This document shows positions 35,101 through 45,800 of a stretch of DNA of 64,000 bases, piece by piece. The translations under genes were made by a program, and so were the position numbers. Below the pieces are notes generated by a model. It made no database searches and was not told the DNA's origin. It was given only the letters and a program-made list of their open reading frames with translations. This DNA comes from Caprimulgus europaeus. Taxonomy: Eukaryota; Chordata; Aves; Caprimulgiformes; Caprimulgidae. Location of the stretch: NCBI GenBank assembly GCA_907165065.1, contig OU015528.1, positions 35,362,515 through 35,426,514 of the forward strand, written 5' to 3'. Positions within the stretch are counted from its first letter, which is position 1. Each line of letters begins with the position of its first letter.

Positions 35101-36902
35101 GCTCTGCAGTCAAATCCTGCCAGATACTACTACAAGTTCTTACACATGTAGCTGATCAGTTTGCAATATGCACATTTGGTGTAGACCTTTTAATTGTATG
35201 TTTGCTTACTGGAACTTGAAACAGAACCGGACAGGTACACAAAAAAATTAAATGCCCTAGGTGATACAGGCAGAACTCAAGCTACCTTAATCATTTAATA
35301 CAAGCATAGGCAGGCATTCTCCTTTCAACAGAAGCAGGTTTAGACTTACTAAAATGTCACTACCTCATTTGGAAATCATACTTTATTTCACACAGTTTTC
35401 CTCCTTTCAGAATGTTTCCCACTGATTACTAGTTTTAAGTCTGCACTCACTCTTTTTTCCTAACTTTCAGTTCTGTTTGGCTTTAATGCAAATAAGGAAA
35501 TTTAATAAAATATGTAATAGCACAGATGAAAAAATTCCAACAGGTCATACAAATAAGAACATGGTCAAGGGAAACAAGACCTTCCTGGCACAGAGGAATC
35601 CTAATGGAGTCCAGTGTCCCGCAACAAGTTCATTCCACAGCAGAAACGGTGGAGTGAGTTACTGGCCAAACAGGAGAAAAGAAGAACCCAGACAGGTAAG
35701 AACAGCAGATCTGAAAATCACTTTACACAGTACTAGGCAAATGCATCAGTAGAATCAGAGGCATGTGAAGTGTTGCTCTTTTTAAGGTTTGGTTTTAAAG
35801 GAATTAGATGTACAGGAAATGGCAGCTACCACATAAATTAAAAGTAACCAAGCAAAACAAGCCAGACTAGAGCTTATGAAGCACAGCAAGTTCAACATCA
35901 GCTAAGAAAAGAATGACAGCAGCTAAAGCCTCACTTTTTCTGCCTTTGAAAGGTATTCCCAGGGAAAAGCACACATAATTTGAAGGACTACAGCAACTAT
36001 CTATCTCATGGTTTATAATGCCTTGGAAGGCATCATCAAGGAATCACAAAGCTACCTCAAAAAAACAAGCTTTTTGTTATTTTCCAAAACGAAAATGGAC
36101 TTTTGGACCTTGAACTAAATCCTCAGCTGATGTACACTGACATAGCTTAACCCACCTTTACAGCGCTCAAGCTTTAACAAGCAGTAAGCTCCCCAGCCCA
36201 TTCAGTGATATCTTTGCTAAACAAGCATCCTGGACTCTTTCCAATACACTACGTGACAAATCTCATATGATTCTGTGCTGATGTTTACTAACAGCAACAC
36301 TTGGCTTCCCTATCGCAATTCTAACATGTGCAGTGAGTTTTCTCCTCTCTTGGACTCCTCCCGGCTCCTCATCTGTCACAGTGAGGAACTGTGCCCCCGC
36401 AGGCACTCCGTTAAGCTGCCCTACAGGATACGTTTCCAGTAACAGTGTGTTACCTGCATTTAGAAGGAATTTTCTGAAGACAACACAGACAAAAATGAGA
36501 CCAGCAGCGAACTAGACAAGCAGAACACACAAGGGCGGGGGGCGGTTAAGGCGAGGAGCTCGGGGCCGGCTGACAAGGCCTCCCGCTCCACGGGTCGTGC
36601 CAACGTCCAGCGCCGCCCGCCAGCCAGAGCACAGCTCGCTCCGCTCCCGGCAGGGGCCGCTCCGAGCAGCTCCCACACGGAACCCAACCGGCGGCGCGGC
36701 CTCGGGCATCGCCACGGCTCCCACGGCTCCTACCTCTGCGGTGCTGACGAGGATCGTAGTGGCCGGGGACGGCTCTGCCGCCCCGCGGAGACCGGCCGGC
36801 CCGCCCGCCTCCTCCTCCCCCGAACATCCTGGGCATGACGACGAAGAGGCAGAGCACCAGCACCACCGAGACCACCGCCTGCTGCAGCGCCGACAGCGCC
36901 AT
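28830..36902 (-). CDS. RIC3/CCDC107-family two-pass membrane protein with coiled coil
   Basis: Six minus-strand exons: 36902-36734, 34071-33866, 32602-32536, 31631-31541, 29825-29716, 29104-28830 (stop included). All junctions are GT/AG and in phase, giving about 305 residues. Residues 8-26 form a hydrophobic N-terminal segment after MALSALQQ, like the RIC3 start. A Gly-rich linker follows. A second membrane segment lies near 103-122 ([17 protein letters not shown]), then a coiled coil ([18 protein letters not shown]) and a very acidic tail. The middle closely resembles human CCDC107 (ERTR...LGALYTAAVAAF, QHLNNLMAQLDPL); RIC3 has the same layout. RIC3 is an ER chaperone for nicotinic acetylcholine receptors; whether this relative does that is unknown. 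It lies between CAPS2 and the GLIPR1 genes and starts in its own CpG island. Confidence 0.85.
29716..29825 (-). CDS. RIC3/CCDC107-family gene, exon 5
   Basis: A 110-base exon reading [20 protein letters not shown] and [19 protein letters not shown]3 has the comparable LLHQLREITRVMKEG. Acceptor TTTTCTAG, donor GTACTT. Confidence 0.85.
30497..31080 (-). mobile_element. CR1 LINE, 5'-truncated
   Basis: The antisense 3' tail TCATAGAATCATAGAATGG begins at the left. The frame on the minus strand reads [20 protein letters not shown] and [19 protein letters not shown]. It lies in an intron of the RIC3/CCDC107-family gene and is the same subfamily as the copy at 37385. Confidence 0.92.
31541..31631 (-). 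CDS. RIC3/CCDC107-family gene, exon 4 (coiled coil)
   Basis: A 91-base exon reading [20 protein letters not shown] and LTQLDPLSN. The heptad-like leucines and the QLDPL motif match human CCDC107. Acceptor TTTTGTTAG, donor GTGAGT. Confidence 0.87.
32536..32602 (-). CDS. RIC3/CCDC107-family gene, exon 3
   Basis: A 67-base exon in phase 0 reading [20 protein letters not shown] and ET. It is highly charged and links the membrane segment to the coiled coil. Acceptor TTAAAG, donor GTAAGA. Confidence 0.8.
33866..34071 (-). CDS. RIC3/CCDC107-family gene, exon 2
   Basis: Acceptor TTTTTTAAG (the AG right after it would give a stop), donor GTAAGC. It encodes [20 protein letters not shown] through [20 protein letters not shown] to AAYKFLK, including the second membrane segment. 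Confidence 0.85.
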
Positions 36903-37200
36903 GGCCGCCGCCTTCCTGCCAACGAGCGGAGGCCCGGCGCCAACGAGAGGCGGCTGCCGCGGCCCTCCCGGCGACACAGCGCCGCCCGCCGGGCTCCTGG
37001 CACTCTCGCCGCTCCCGGGCTGGACGGGCGGTTCCCTGGCGGAGAAGGTTCGGTGGGCAGCTGGGGCGGTTGTGCCGGTGGCCGGAGCTGCGGGCTGCAG
37101 CTGGGCAGTCGCCCGCCTTACCAAGCACCACGGATGGGACCTTTCACGGAGGGGTGTGTGCGCGTCCAGAGTGACCTCCATGCCAGAGTCCAGCCGGCCG
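36500..37200. promoter_or_regulatory. CpG island at the start of the RIC3/CCDC107-family gene
   Basis: A dense CpG-rich stretch spanning exon 1 of the gene and about 300 bases upstream. This is typical of a constitutive vertebrate promoter. Long frames on both strands in it are compositional. Confidence 0.75.
36734..36902 (-). CDS. RIC3/CCDC107-family gene, exon 1
   Basis: ATG at 36902, 56 codons plus one base, donor GTAGGA. It begins [20 protein letters not shown] and holds the first membrane segment and a run of six glycines. The start is the first ATG in frame within the CpG island and matches the RIC3 N-terminus in pattern. Confidence 0.8.
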
Positions 37201-37384
37201 CCGGCAACATGCGGCACGTGTAGGGACAGGCCTGGGGGTGCGTCCACAGCCCGGCGCGGGGTGGGGCAGTGGGCAAGGGGTCTTTTGGTAGTCCCTGGGC
37301 AAGGTGACCGGGATGCCATCGCTGGGTTGTGTTCAAATGTCACTATGTGTATTTGATAGGAAATAGGGTAGTGACAGGCTTATA

Positions 37385-37822
37385 ACGATGATCCGAGGGC
37401 TGGAGCACCTCTCCTGTGAGCACAGGCTGAGAGAGGTGGGGCTGTTCAGTCTGGTGAAGAGACGGCTCTGGGGAGATCTTATAGCGGCCTTCCAGTACCT
37501 GAAGGGGCCTACAGGAAAGCTGGGGAGGGACTTTTGACAAGGGCAGATAGTGATAGAACAAGGTGAAATGGCTTTAAGCTGAAAGAGGGTAGGTTTGGAT
37601 TAGATGTTAGTAAGAAATTATTCACTGTGGGGGTGGTGAGACACTGGCACAGGTTGCCCAGAGAAGCTGTGGATGCCCTCTCCCTGGAAGTGTTCAAGGC
37701 CAGGTTGGATGAGGCTTTGAGCAACCTGGTCTAGTGGAAGGTGTCCCTGCTAATGGCAGGGGGGTTGGAACTAGGTGATCTTTAAGGTCCCTTCCAGCCC
37801 AAACCATTCTATGATTCTATGA
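37385..37822 (+). mobile_element. CR1 LINE, 5'-truncated
   Basis: Starts near GATGATCCGAGGGCTGGAGC and ends CATTCTATGATTCTATGA. It lies just upstream of the CpG island of the RIC3/CCDC107-family gene, in inverted orientation to the copy at 30497. Confidence 0.92.
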
Positions 37823-38720
37823 GTTGAGTCAGTTGTAGACAGGCGAGTCTAGGAACAATGGGCATGCAGGATGAGGATGCAGTGACACAGGCCAACTGAA
37901 GACATTCACATTTCACCCCAAGGAATTTCTCCTTAGGAAGAAGCAATGGTCCTGCAGCAGGACTGATCCAGAAGAGTTAAGCTCTCTATCAAAAGCAAGG
38001 ATATGAACTGCAGTACTGGGGCTGAAGGGGATTTCTGGTGGCAAGGCACTGCACCCAGTTTTAGTAAGCAGGAATAGGAAAACCGGGAAAAATTATTAAT
38101 AAAGATATGCATGTAGAGGTATGGTTAGAAAAAATAAAATTCTTGTTTCCTGCCTCTGGTTCTGCCTGTAACAAACTCAAAAGCAAGGCTGGAGGATTTA
38201 AATTTTGCTGTTTATTGGTCAGTAAATCTTTAGAAGATTGGAACTAGACAGTATCTTAGGAGAGTATTTTTCTTTTTTTCTCTGGCACAATAAATTATAA
38301 AAAGTTATGTAGCAAGATAGTTCCTAGAATTTTAAAATTTGCTGTTCAACCTTGTCTACATAGAATTCTGGAGGGTTTTGCACATTTCCCTTGGAGTGAT
38401 GTTCACTTTTAAGCTTTCTTTCCTCTGATTAATATTTCTTGCTCCTTTCTTGTTACACAGTTAGCTTGTATCAAAATGTTCAATATTCATGCATTTCAGG
38501 CAGAATTACAAAGGAGATTAATCACTGGAAAAAACAAGCAGAGTGCATGGGTGAAACTCCAATGGACACTTAAAAGTATGAAGGACAAGGAAGATAACCA
38601 GAGATCCTCTCCAGCTAGGCAAGTACTTGTACTTTATAACAAGCTTCCTGTATCTGTGTTGTTGAGATAATGCTAAATCCTTTGTCGTGCACAACCTGCT
38701 GAAGTTGTGGTTCCATCAAG

Positions 38721-39055
38721 GAATCAGAGAATGACTGAGGTGGGAGGGGCTGTCTGGAGATCCTCTTGTGCAACCTTTGTGCTCCGGCAGGGCCACCTAG
38801 ACCTGGTTCCACAGAACCATGTCCAGAAGGCTTCTGAGTATCTCCAAGGATGGAGACTCTGTAACCTCCCTGGGCAACCTGTGCCAGCACTTGGTCACCC
38901 TCACAGTAAAAAAGTGTTTCCTGATATTCAGTGGGAACCTCCTGTGTTTTGTTTTGTGCCCACTGCCTCTTGTCCTGTCGCTGGGCACCACTCAAAAGAG
39001 CTTGGGTCTGTCTTCCATACACCCTCCCTTCAGGAGGCTGCTGTCTTCCACAGCA
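38721..39055 (-). mobile_element. CR1 LINE fragment
   Basis: Minus-strand CR1 ORF2 C-terminus ([39 protein letters not shown]) with a degraded 3' tail at the left. The right edge is approximate. Intergenic. Confidence 0.87.
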
Positions 39056-42000
39056 TTATCACTGCCTATCTGTCTTCCCTTCACAATCTTTAGCAGGGCT
39101 GTCACCAAAGCAAGGAGCCACCCTTTCACACTTCCCTTGCCCTTTGGTTGAGGGGAAGGAATGAAACAGCCTGTCCTTGAGGGGCAAAGTAGATGCGATA
39201 AAGGGCCATCTTGATTGGCAGGAGGTGGGCACCACAGGGGAAAGAACACCTACCAATCTCCTGGGCTTTGGCCCACGTGAGATTCCAGTACCTTGTGGAG
39301 AGAACGCAGCAAGCAATGCATTGTGATTTTGCTCAGTTAGGCCAAGGCGTATAGCTGCAGTAAGCAGCCCTCTACACATTCCCCTAACCAAAACTACAGT
39401 AATACTACCTGCAGTCCAACCACATACTGACGGCCTCCCCTGTTAACTGTGAGGCTATTTACAGCCTCTTTATTACAAAATTATTGCAAGATTTTTTTTA
39501 GCTTTTAATAAGTGCAAAATAATTCTCGTGGAAATCCACTACCACCACCATCCTTTCATTTAATCTGTTTTCTGCCCTGAGGTAGGATTGTGTAATAGAA
39601 GTAACAGTGCATGTCAGAATATTAGTTGATTCACAGGTCTGGAAGGCCGAGTGATCTTGCAGCTGCCTCATCCTGTGAAGAAAAAAAGAAAACCCAGCAC
39701 ATGTGATATGCTAATCCCAAATCTTAGTTTTCATTTGGTTACAAGATCCGCTGATTAATGCTGGGAAAGGATTATAACGCCCTTTTTGTGAAAACATCAG
39801 TTACAGATGCTTGAGGGCAGGCTGGACTTCAGCTTTACGTATAGACAGAATCACTAGATGGAGCCAGAGTCATCTCTGCAGAAAAGCATCTCATAACCTG
39901 AACTACCCTGGGTCTGTCAAAATTTCCAACTTCATAAAGATCTCAGTTCAGTTTCCAAGCACAGAATTTCAACTACATGCATATATAACTGCAAGATCAC
40001 TGCATTGCTAAATTAATGGTGTGGTTTTAGTGTGTTTTTGTGCAAATTGCATGTAGTTGTAATATAATTATGGCTTTACATTAAGTCTAGCTGACCAAAG
40101 GCTTTAGATTGTCGTAGATTACATGGGCATCATTAGAAAAGAAAAAGAAAGATAAAAATACTTACTTTCTAGTCTCAAGGTAATATTCAGCTGGAGAAAG
40201 AATTATTGGTAATAAACTGAACTCAGCCATGGTTTAGAAAAGAAGCAAGATGACTTTCAAAGGAACAAAGCAATTCAGTTTAGAAGCAGGGGAGAGGGCT
40301 ATTCACCATAATGATCTAAAATGTCATAATTTTTTATAAGGATCTCTCCATTTCCTGGTGCTCCACACACACACCATACTGCCAGTGGCACCTGAATGGT
40401 ACCTTGTGGGCTTCAGGAGTGTACATGGTGGATTGGAGGGTCCTTGTAGACCAGAAGCAAGCAACTGACAAGAGAGACCAGCCTCTGTCCTCTGGTAGGA
40501 CAGAAGGTAATGGCACCCACAGGAAGAAACCTCCCTCCCAAGATCCCCTTCAACACGCCAGCCTGACCAGCAGTCATCAATGCCAGCAAGATGCCATCCT
40601 CCCATACTACATCTGCTATACAAGGGACCTTGGCATTGCTAGTGGTACACCAGGAGGCAGAGTCAGCAAGTGGATCTAGTAAATGTAGCTGAGGTCATGA
40701 CCATGGTATACATGTTCTGGAGGCAGATGGAGCCACAGCCAACCACTGATAGAGGAATGAGTAAAATGATTAGAGCTAAAAGCCAGTGGATGGGCTGCAA
40801 GCATGACTACTGACTTGGACTGCCGTTCTGTCAGGGTGGGTGCTTCACCTCTTACTACCCTTTACTTGCCAAGGAAGGTGCGAGTTTGAGATGACTGGTA
40901 GTGCCTCATGCATCTTTTCATAAAGGACATGACAGGATCAAAAGCGTCTTGCACCCAGCTTGCTGAGCCCAGAGAGAAGGAGAAAGTGGCCAGTCTCCTC
41001 TTACTGATGACTTCCGCTTGGTCTTTTTTAGACAAATAATTTTTTAGAGAAAAAATTGGTGATCTGACTGGGAGAGTTTCAAAGCACAGGAAACTATCAT
41101 AAAAGAAAAGAGGAAGAAAATATAATACTTGTTCAGTTCCCTCTCTGTCTGGGTCTCTTGTGCCTCTGAGGGCTGTTTATTGGTAAGGGCTGTGTTAAGC
41201 CTGTCCAACAAGAATAATTAGAGGCCCCCTTTTTGTTTCTTTCCCAAAAGATCCAAAACACCAGAAGCCCCATCTTCCCCAGCTTCGTTGCCTTCTACAG
41301 CTGTCCCTACCTTCACGGAACTGGTCAGCAAATCATGGCAGGGCTAAGAGGAGGGTGTGGAGAGTTAGTAATGCATGGACATCCATAGACACATGTACAG
41401 AAAGAACTATTTAATTACATGCCTCCCATTAATAGCCTGGATAGGTATAGCTGTGATGGTGGTGGAGGGCTACAGCTCCTTCAGCCTCTGAATGAGGTGT
41501 ACAGCTTGTTACAAGACTCTGGAGCAAATCAAGAGTACTATTTAAGAAGGAAAAGCCACCATGCAGACAGAGAAGGCAACACCAGAATGGTAATTTCCAC
41601 AGGTCTTCAGCAGGATGAGGCCTAACCTACAAAACTGAGCAGGGAATCAGACCCGTGAATGTTGTTTACAATCTACAACATATTTTCTCTGTAAATCTAC
41701 CTAAATCTGAGTCACAAGACCTTAGTTCTTAAAACATATGGCTGTTCTTCTGCTCGCCTGTTTATACAATTTTGTTCAGGCTTGAAAGAAAATTCAGCCA
41801 GCTTACAGAACAGTTGGTGAGACAATACAAATCCCAACACAGCCCATCCTACTGCCCCAAGAAGTGACCAGACTTGGAACATTGCACCAGGATTGCTCAC
41901 TGGATAGCCACTCTCTGGGAGCACAGGACGTTCCTCCAGTGGTTTCAGCCTATCAGAAAATGGCAAATGGCTAATGAAAGAGAGAATCAACACAGACTCA

Positions 42001-42654
42001 AGCCTGGGATTTCCAGATCATACTTTTGTTACACACCAAACCAGGTCAGAAGGTCTGTTCTGCAACAAGCTGCTGTTCAGGAACTTTTTTTTTTTTTTTC
42101 CTCCTGTTGAGGTGCAGTTTTCCTAATTCTGTTTATTCCTTGAGTAATTCTGAAATGGAAGCAAGATCCTGCAAAGTGATAGCAATTGAGCTGGTATGAC
42201 TAAGTTGTACTGTAGGAAAATCAGCTGAACAGCAGATTTGTATTTTGTCAAAGCTACAATATTTATGGTTGACGCAGGTTTTAGGAAAGCTGTTCTGCAG
42301 CATCTCCTCAGATAGAACCTACAACCACAGAATGATTTGGCAGTCAACCAGAATGGAACACACTTAAAGAAAAGACAGAAGTATACCTAGAGTGTTGCTC
42401 CTTGCTAATATGCATGGCAGAAGCCTGTTTCACCGTTTACCCTTTGACAGCCAGCTATGATGTCAGATAGAGCTGTACCTTATGAAGCAATTTCACTTCC
42501 TGTTACTATGACACTTTCTAGTGCTTCCACACCCAGAGGAACCTGGGCTGAGGTTCCTCTGAAGAACTGCTTGCCACTATGCCACTATTATCTCCACCTA
42601 AGAGATTTTTCTTTTAAAAACTTAAAAAAAAAATACTGAAAGCACTGAAGAACT
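39056..42654. other. Intergenic stretch between the minus-strand and plus-strand genes
   Basis: No exon, CR1 or RNA gene recognised. Short frames on both strands lack splice or similarity support. The promoter of GLIPR1-family copy A must lie at its right end, but no clear TATA element or CpG island is visible. Confidence 0.6.
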
Positions 42655-42834
42655 ATGAAAATAACGTATTTCTTTGCTGCATTTTTCTTACTGGATCTTT
42701 TTGCATGCTGTCATACTTATCCACAATATCCCTTGCCTGACATAGAAGATGCAAAGTTCATTGAAGACTGTGTGAGAGCTCACAACACGTTTCGATCCAA
42801 AGTGAACCCACCAGCCAGCAATATGTTTCGCATG
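42655..42834 (+). CDS. GLIPR1L: GLIPR1-family copy A, exon 1
   Basis: ATG at 42655, 60 codons, donor GTAAGG, phase 0. Signal peptide ([16 protein letters not shown]), then [20 protein letters not shown] with the first cavity histidine. Confidence 0.92.
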
Positions 42835-45800
42835 GTAAGGAGGCGTTTGTGATCTGTTTGAAAATTAACATAGATTGTGCTGCTTATTTAACCCATCTTA
42901 TTCTTCATTTGCTTTGTGCTTTTGTTTCAATTTCTGTCAATAATTTCTGTACTATATATGTTAGCTCTTCATAGGAAATAGGAAATACATTAATTTTCAC
43001 AGTATCGTTCAGTTTAAATAATTTGAGGGGAATTCTTTGTTTAGGGTCGGATTGCCACTCAACTTCAGCCAGAGCAAAGGGCTGTATTGCAAAAAATAGT
43101 GTTCGGTCCTCAGCACTTCATTTACCTCTTTCTAAAAGAGATAGTAATCTGTTTTATGTTAGTCCAAGTTTCATACAGGGAAGCCGTTTGGTAATAAAAA
43201 GCTCCTGAATAGGCAGTCTGCACAACAGGATTTGTTGAAAATCTGTCATCTCCCCTTGTTTCTTCCATTCTAGAACAAGTGTTGAAGAAAGAGATTTGTC
43301 AGGACATCCTTTTAGATATCTGATCTTCATTTGCTGTAGCAGAATTTGAAGAGTAGGTATACTAATATATGGGCTGGAAAGCAGTGCTTCCTATGAGTAC
43401 AATGGGTATCAGAACACAGCATGGATAGGTCTTGGCTTGTTCAGTGGAATACATAAGGAAAAAGGTAGATAGATAGCTGAGGGAGGTAACTCCAGTTCAT
43501 GTCATTACTCTGAGCCCTCTAGCAGTGCTGCATTGCTGGAGAGGAAGTTAAATGTATAACCGCATGCACAATATGAACAATTTCCATGAAAGGAAGTTCA
43601 TAGTAAAAGGGTAAAATTCAGACTACTTGTGATTTTAATTTCTTGCCATTTTAAAAAAACAAGATTTAATTTAAAACGTGAGTGCACAAGAGCAAACTTA
43701 GCTGCACAGACCAAGGAATGCAAGCCTGGAATAATGGCAGGACAAATATATAGAAACCTCTTGAATCAAAAGTGTTGCATTGTATTTAAAAGCTCTTGAT
43801 GCATTTTTGTTCTATGACTTTTTTTCAGCCTCGAGCTCATACAAGTTTTTATTGTCCCTAGCATCATGGAGCAAAGAGCTGCATAGCCTAACCACAAGTT
43901 GTGTGAAGATATCTCCTTGTGTTTGATTTGGACCTGTTAATTCCTAGCTTCATTTGATAGTCTCTGCTGTTTGTATTGGAAGGAGCAAGTAATCATTGCT
44001 TGTTTACCTACTTCACACAAGATGTCCAGCTGTCTCTGATCAAAACTGCAGAGCACTCTCTTTTGCTTTATGAAAGCCCTCTGTACTTGGGGATGACCAT
44101 CCTCCTCCATATTCTCTCTGCTCTTTCTAGTTCTAGTGTCCCGTTCTTAAGGGAGGTGCTGTGCTGTACACAGCATTTAAGAGGACTTCTACAGTGGTGT
44201 AATTATAGATCTGGTTTTATTCTCCATTCCTTATCGAGGACCTTCTAACATTTTATTTGCTTTTTAGACTACTAAACATTGATTTACAAGTGGTAATAGC
44301 CATGTCCAAACCTGTTATTATAAACACAAAGTCAGAATTATTTGTTTGTGGTTTTTTTCACATCCCTTAACTTACATTTCTCTGTACTTAATTTTCCCAG
44401 CCATTTTCTTGCCTGGTCATTCAATGGCATAAAATCTTTCTGCAAGTCTCCCAGACCGGTTTCTCAAATTATCACTTGTGCCACTCAGGATGGGAAAGGT
44501 TCCTCCTCAGCCCAGCATTGAGCCTTTTATTGGCTTTGGCCACACATTGAGGAGGGAGAAGAGCAAAGAGGCAGAAAGGGCTGGGGAAGGGAGTAGCTGT
44601 GACTCTTCCCTTCATCCTGGACAACAGAACAGAATTCCCGTCTGTTCGAGTGATAATTGTAAAGTGCTGACCACTGAACAGCCATCAGCTTCTAGGCATA
44701 AAGTTCCTCAAGCCCCTCTACAGCTGGGGGTTTCATCCAGCTACCTTCTTTTAGGACTAGCAGCTTAAAGAATGCAGTCCAGCTCTTAATATTTTAACAA
44801 GTTAGATACCACAGGACAGTGGATAGATACTACTTGTCCTGCAATATTTAAGGGAGAAAGAATAATAAATTAAAAAATGCTATGTGAGTAAAAATTTCAG
44901 GTCAGATGATAAAGAAACTGAATGCAGGGATGAGAAGCAGAAAAGGGGAAAAGAATCCTTACAAGGTTCTCTTTAAAAATGTTTTAATTCAGCTAAGTCA
45001 CTGCAGTACAGGTTATATTATGCTTTCTTCCTTTTCTACAGTCCTGGGATGCTGCTTTAGCTAAGACTGCCAAAGCATGGGCAAAGAAATGCACATTTAA
45101 ACACAATACCTACCTTAAAATGCCAGGGAAGGTACACCCCACCTTTACCCCTGTTGGAGAAAACATCTGGACTGGCACAGCCACCATCTTCTCTGTGGAT
45201 GCAGCTCTCCGTGACTGGTTTAATGAAGTCAGCAGCTATGATTTCAACACCAATATCTGTATTGGCATGTGTGGTCACTACACCCAGGTGAGTCTTACAT
45301 GCCCAATAGCTTATAATGTAATGTTTTCATAGAAAATCCAAGTACAGGTTTGGAACAGACTGCTTTGCAACAGGAATTACTGCAAGAGTTTTCACCCCCC
45401 AGTTTATTGCTGCGTGAGATTAGAAATAAATATTCTGAGCCCCAGGGATGTCCAAGTCCTACTTTCGGTTATGGTGGAAAGGGATTATCCCCTGACAATT
45501 TCATGTTTTCAGGGGAACCAGGTAATAAATGCAAGAACACCTATCAATCAGTCATTTGTCTCAGCTGCCCTTTGGGTTGTTGATGTTGCTCCTGTGCCAG
45601 CTGTTTTAAACTTCCCACAAGATCCTTCCCTTCTTCTTCCAAGTGCTGGCTCATGGTCATCCTGGACAACAGGATGACCATGAGCCAGCACTGTGCCCTT
45701 GTGGCCAGGAAGGCCAATGGCATCCTGGGGTGCATTAGAAGGGGTGTAGTCAGTAGGTCAAGAGAGGTTCTCCTCCCCCTCTACTCTGCCCTGGTGAGGC

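Noticed and set aside
36512-37356. Long frames (265 codons on minus, 208 and 173 codons on plus) across 36.5-37.4 kb
   Set aside because: Compositional frames in the second CpG island. Only the part of the 265-codon frame from ATG 36902 to the donor at 36733 is supported as exon 1.
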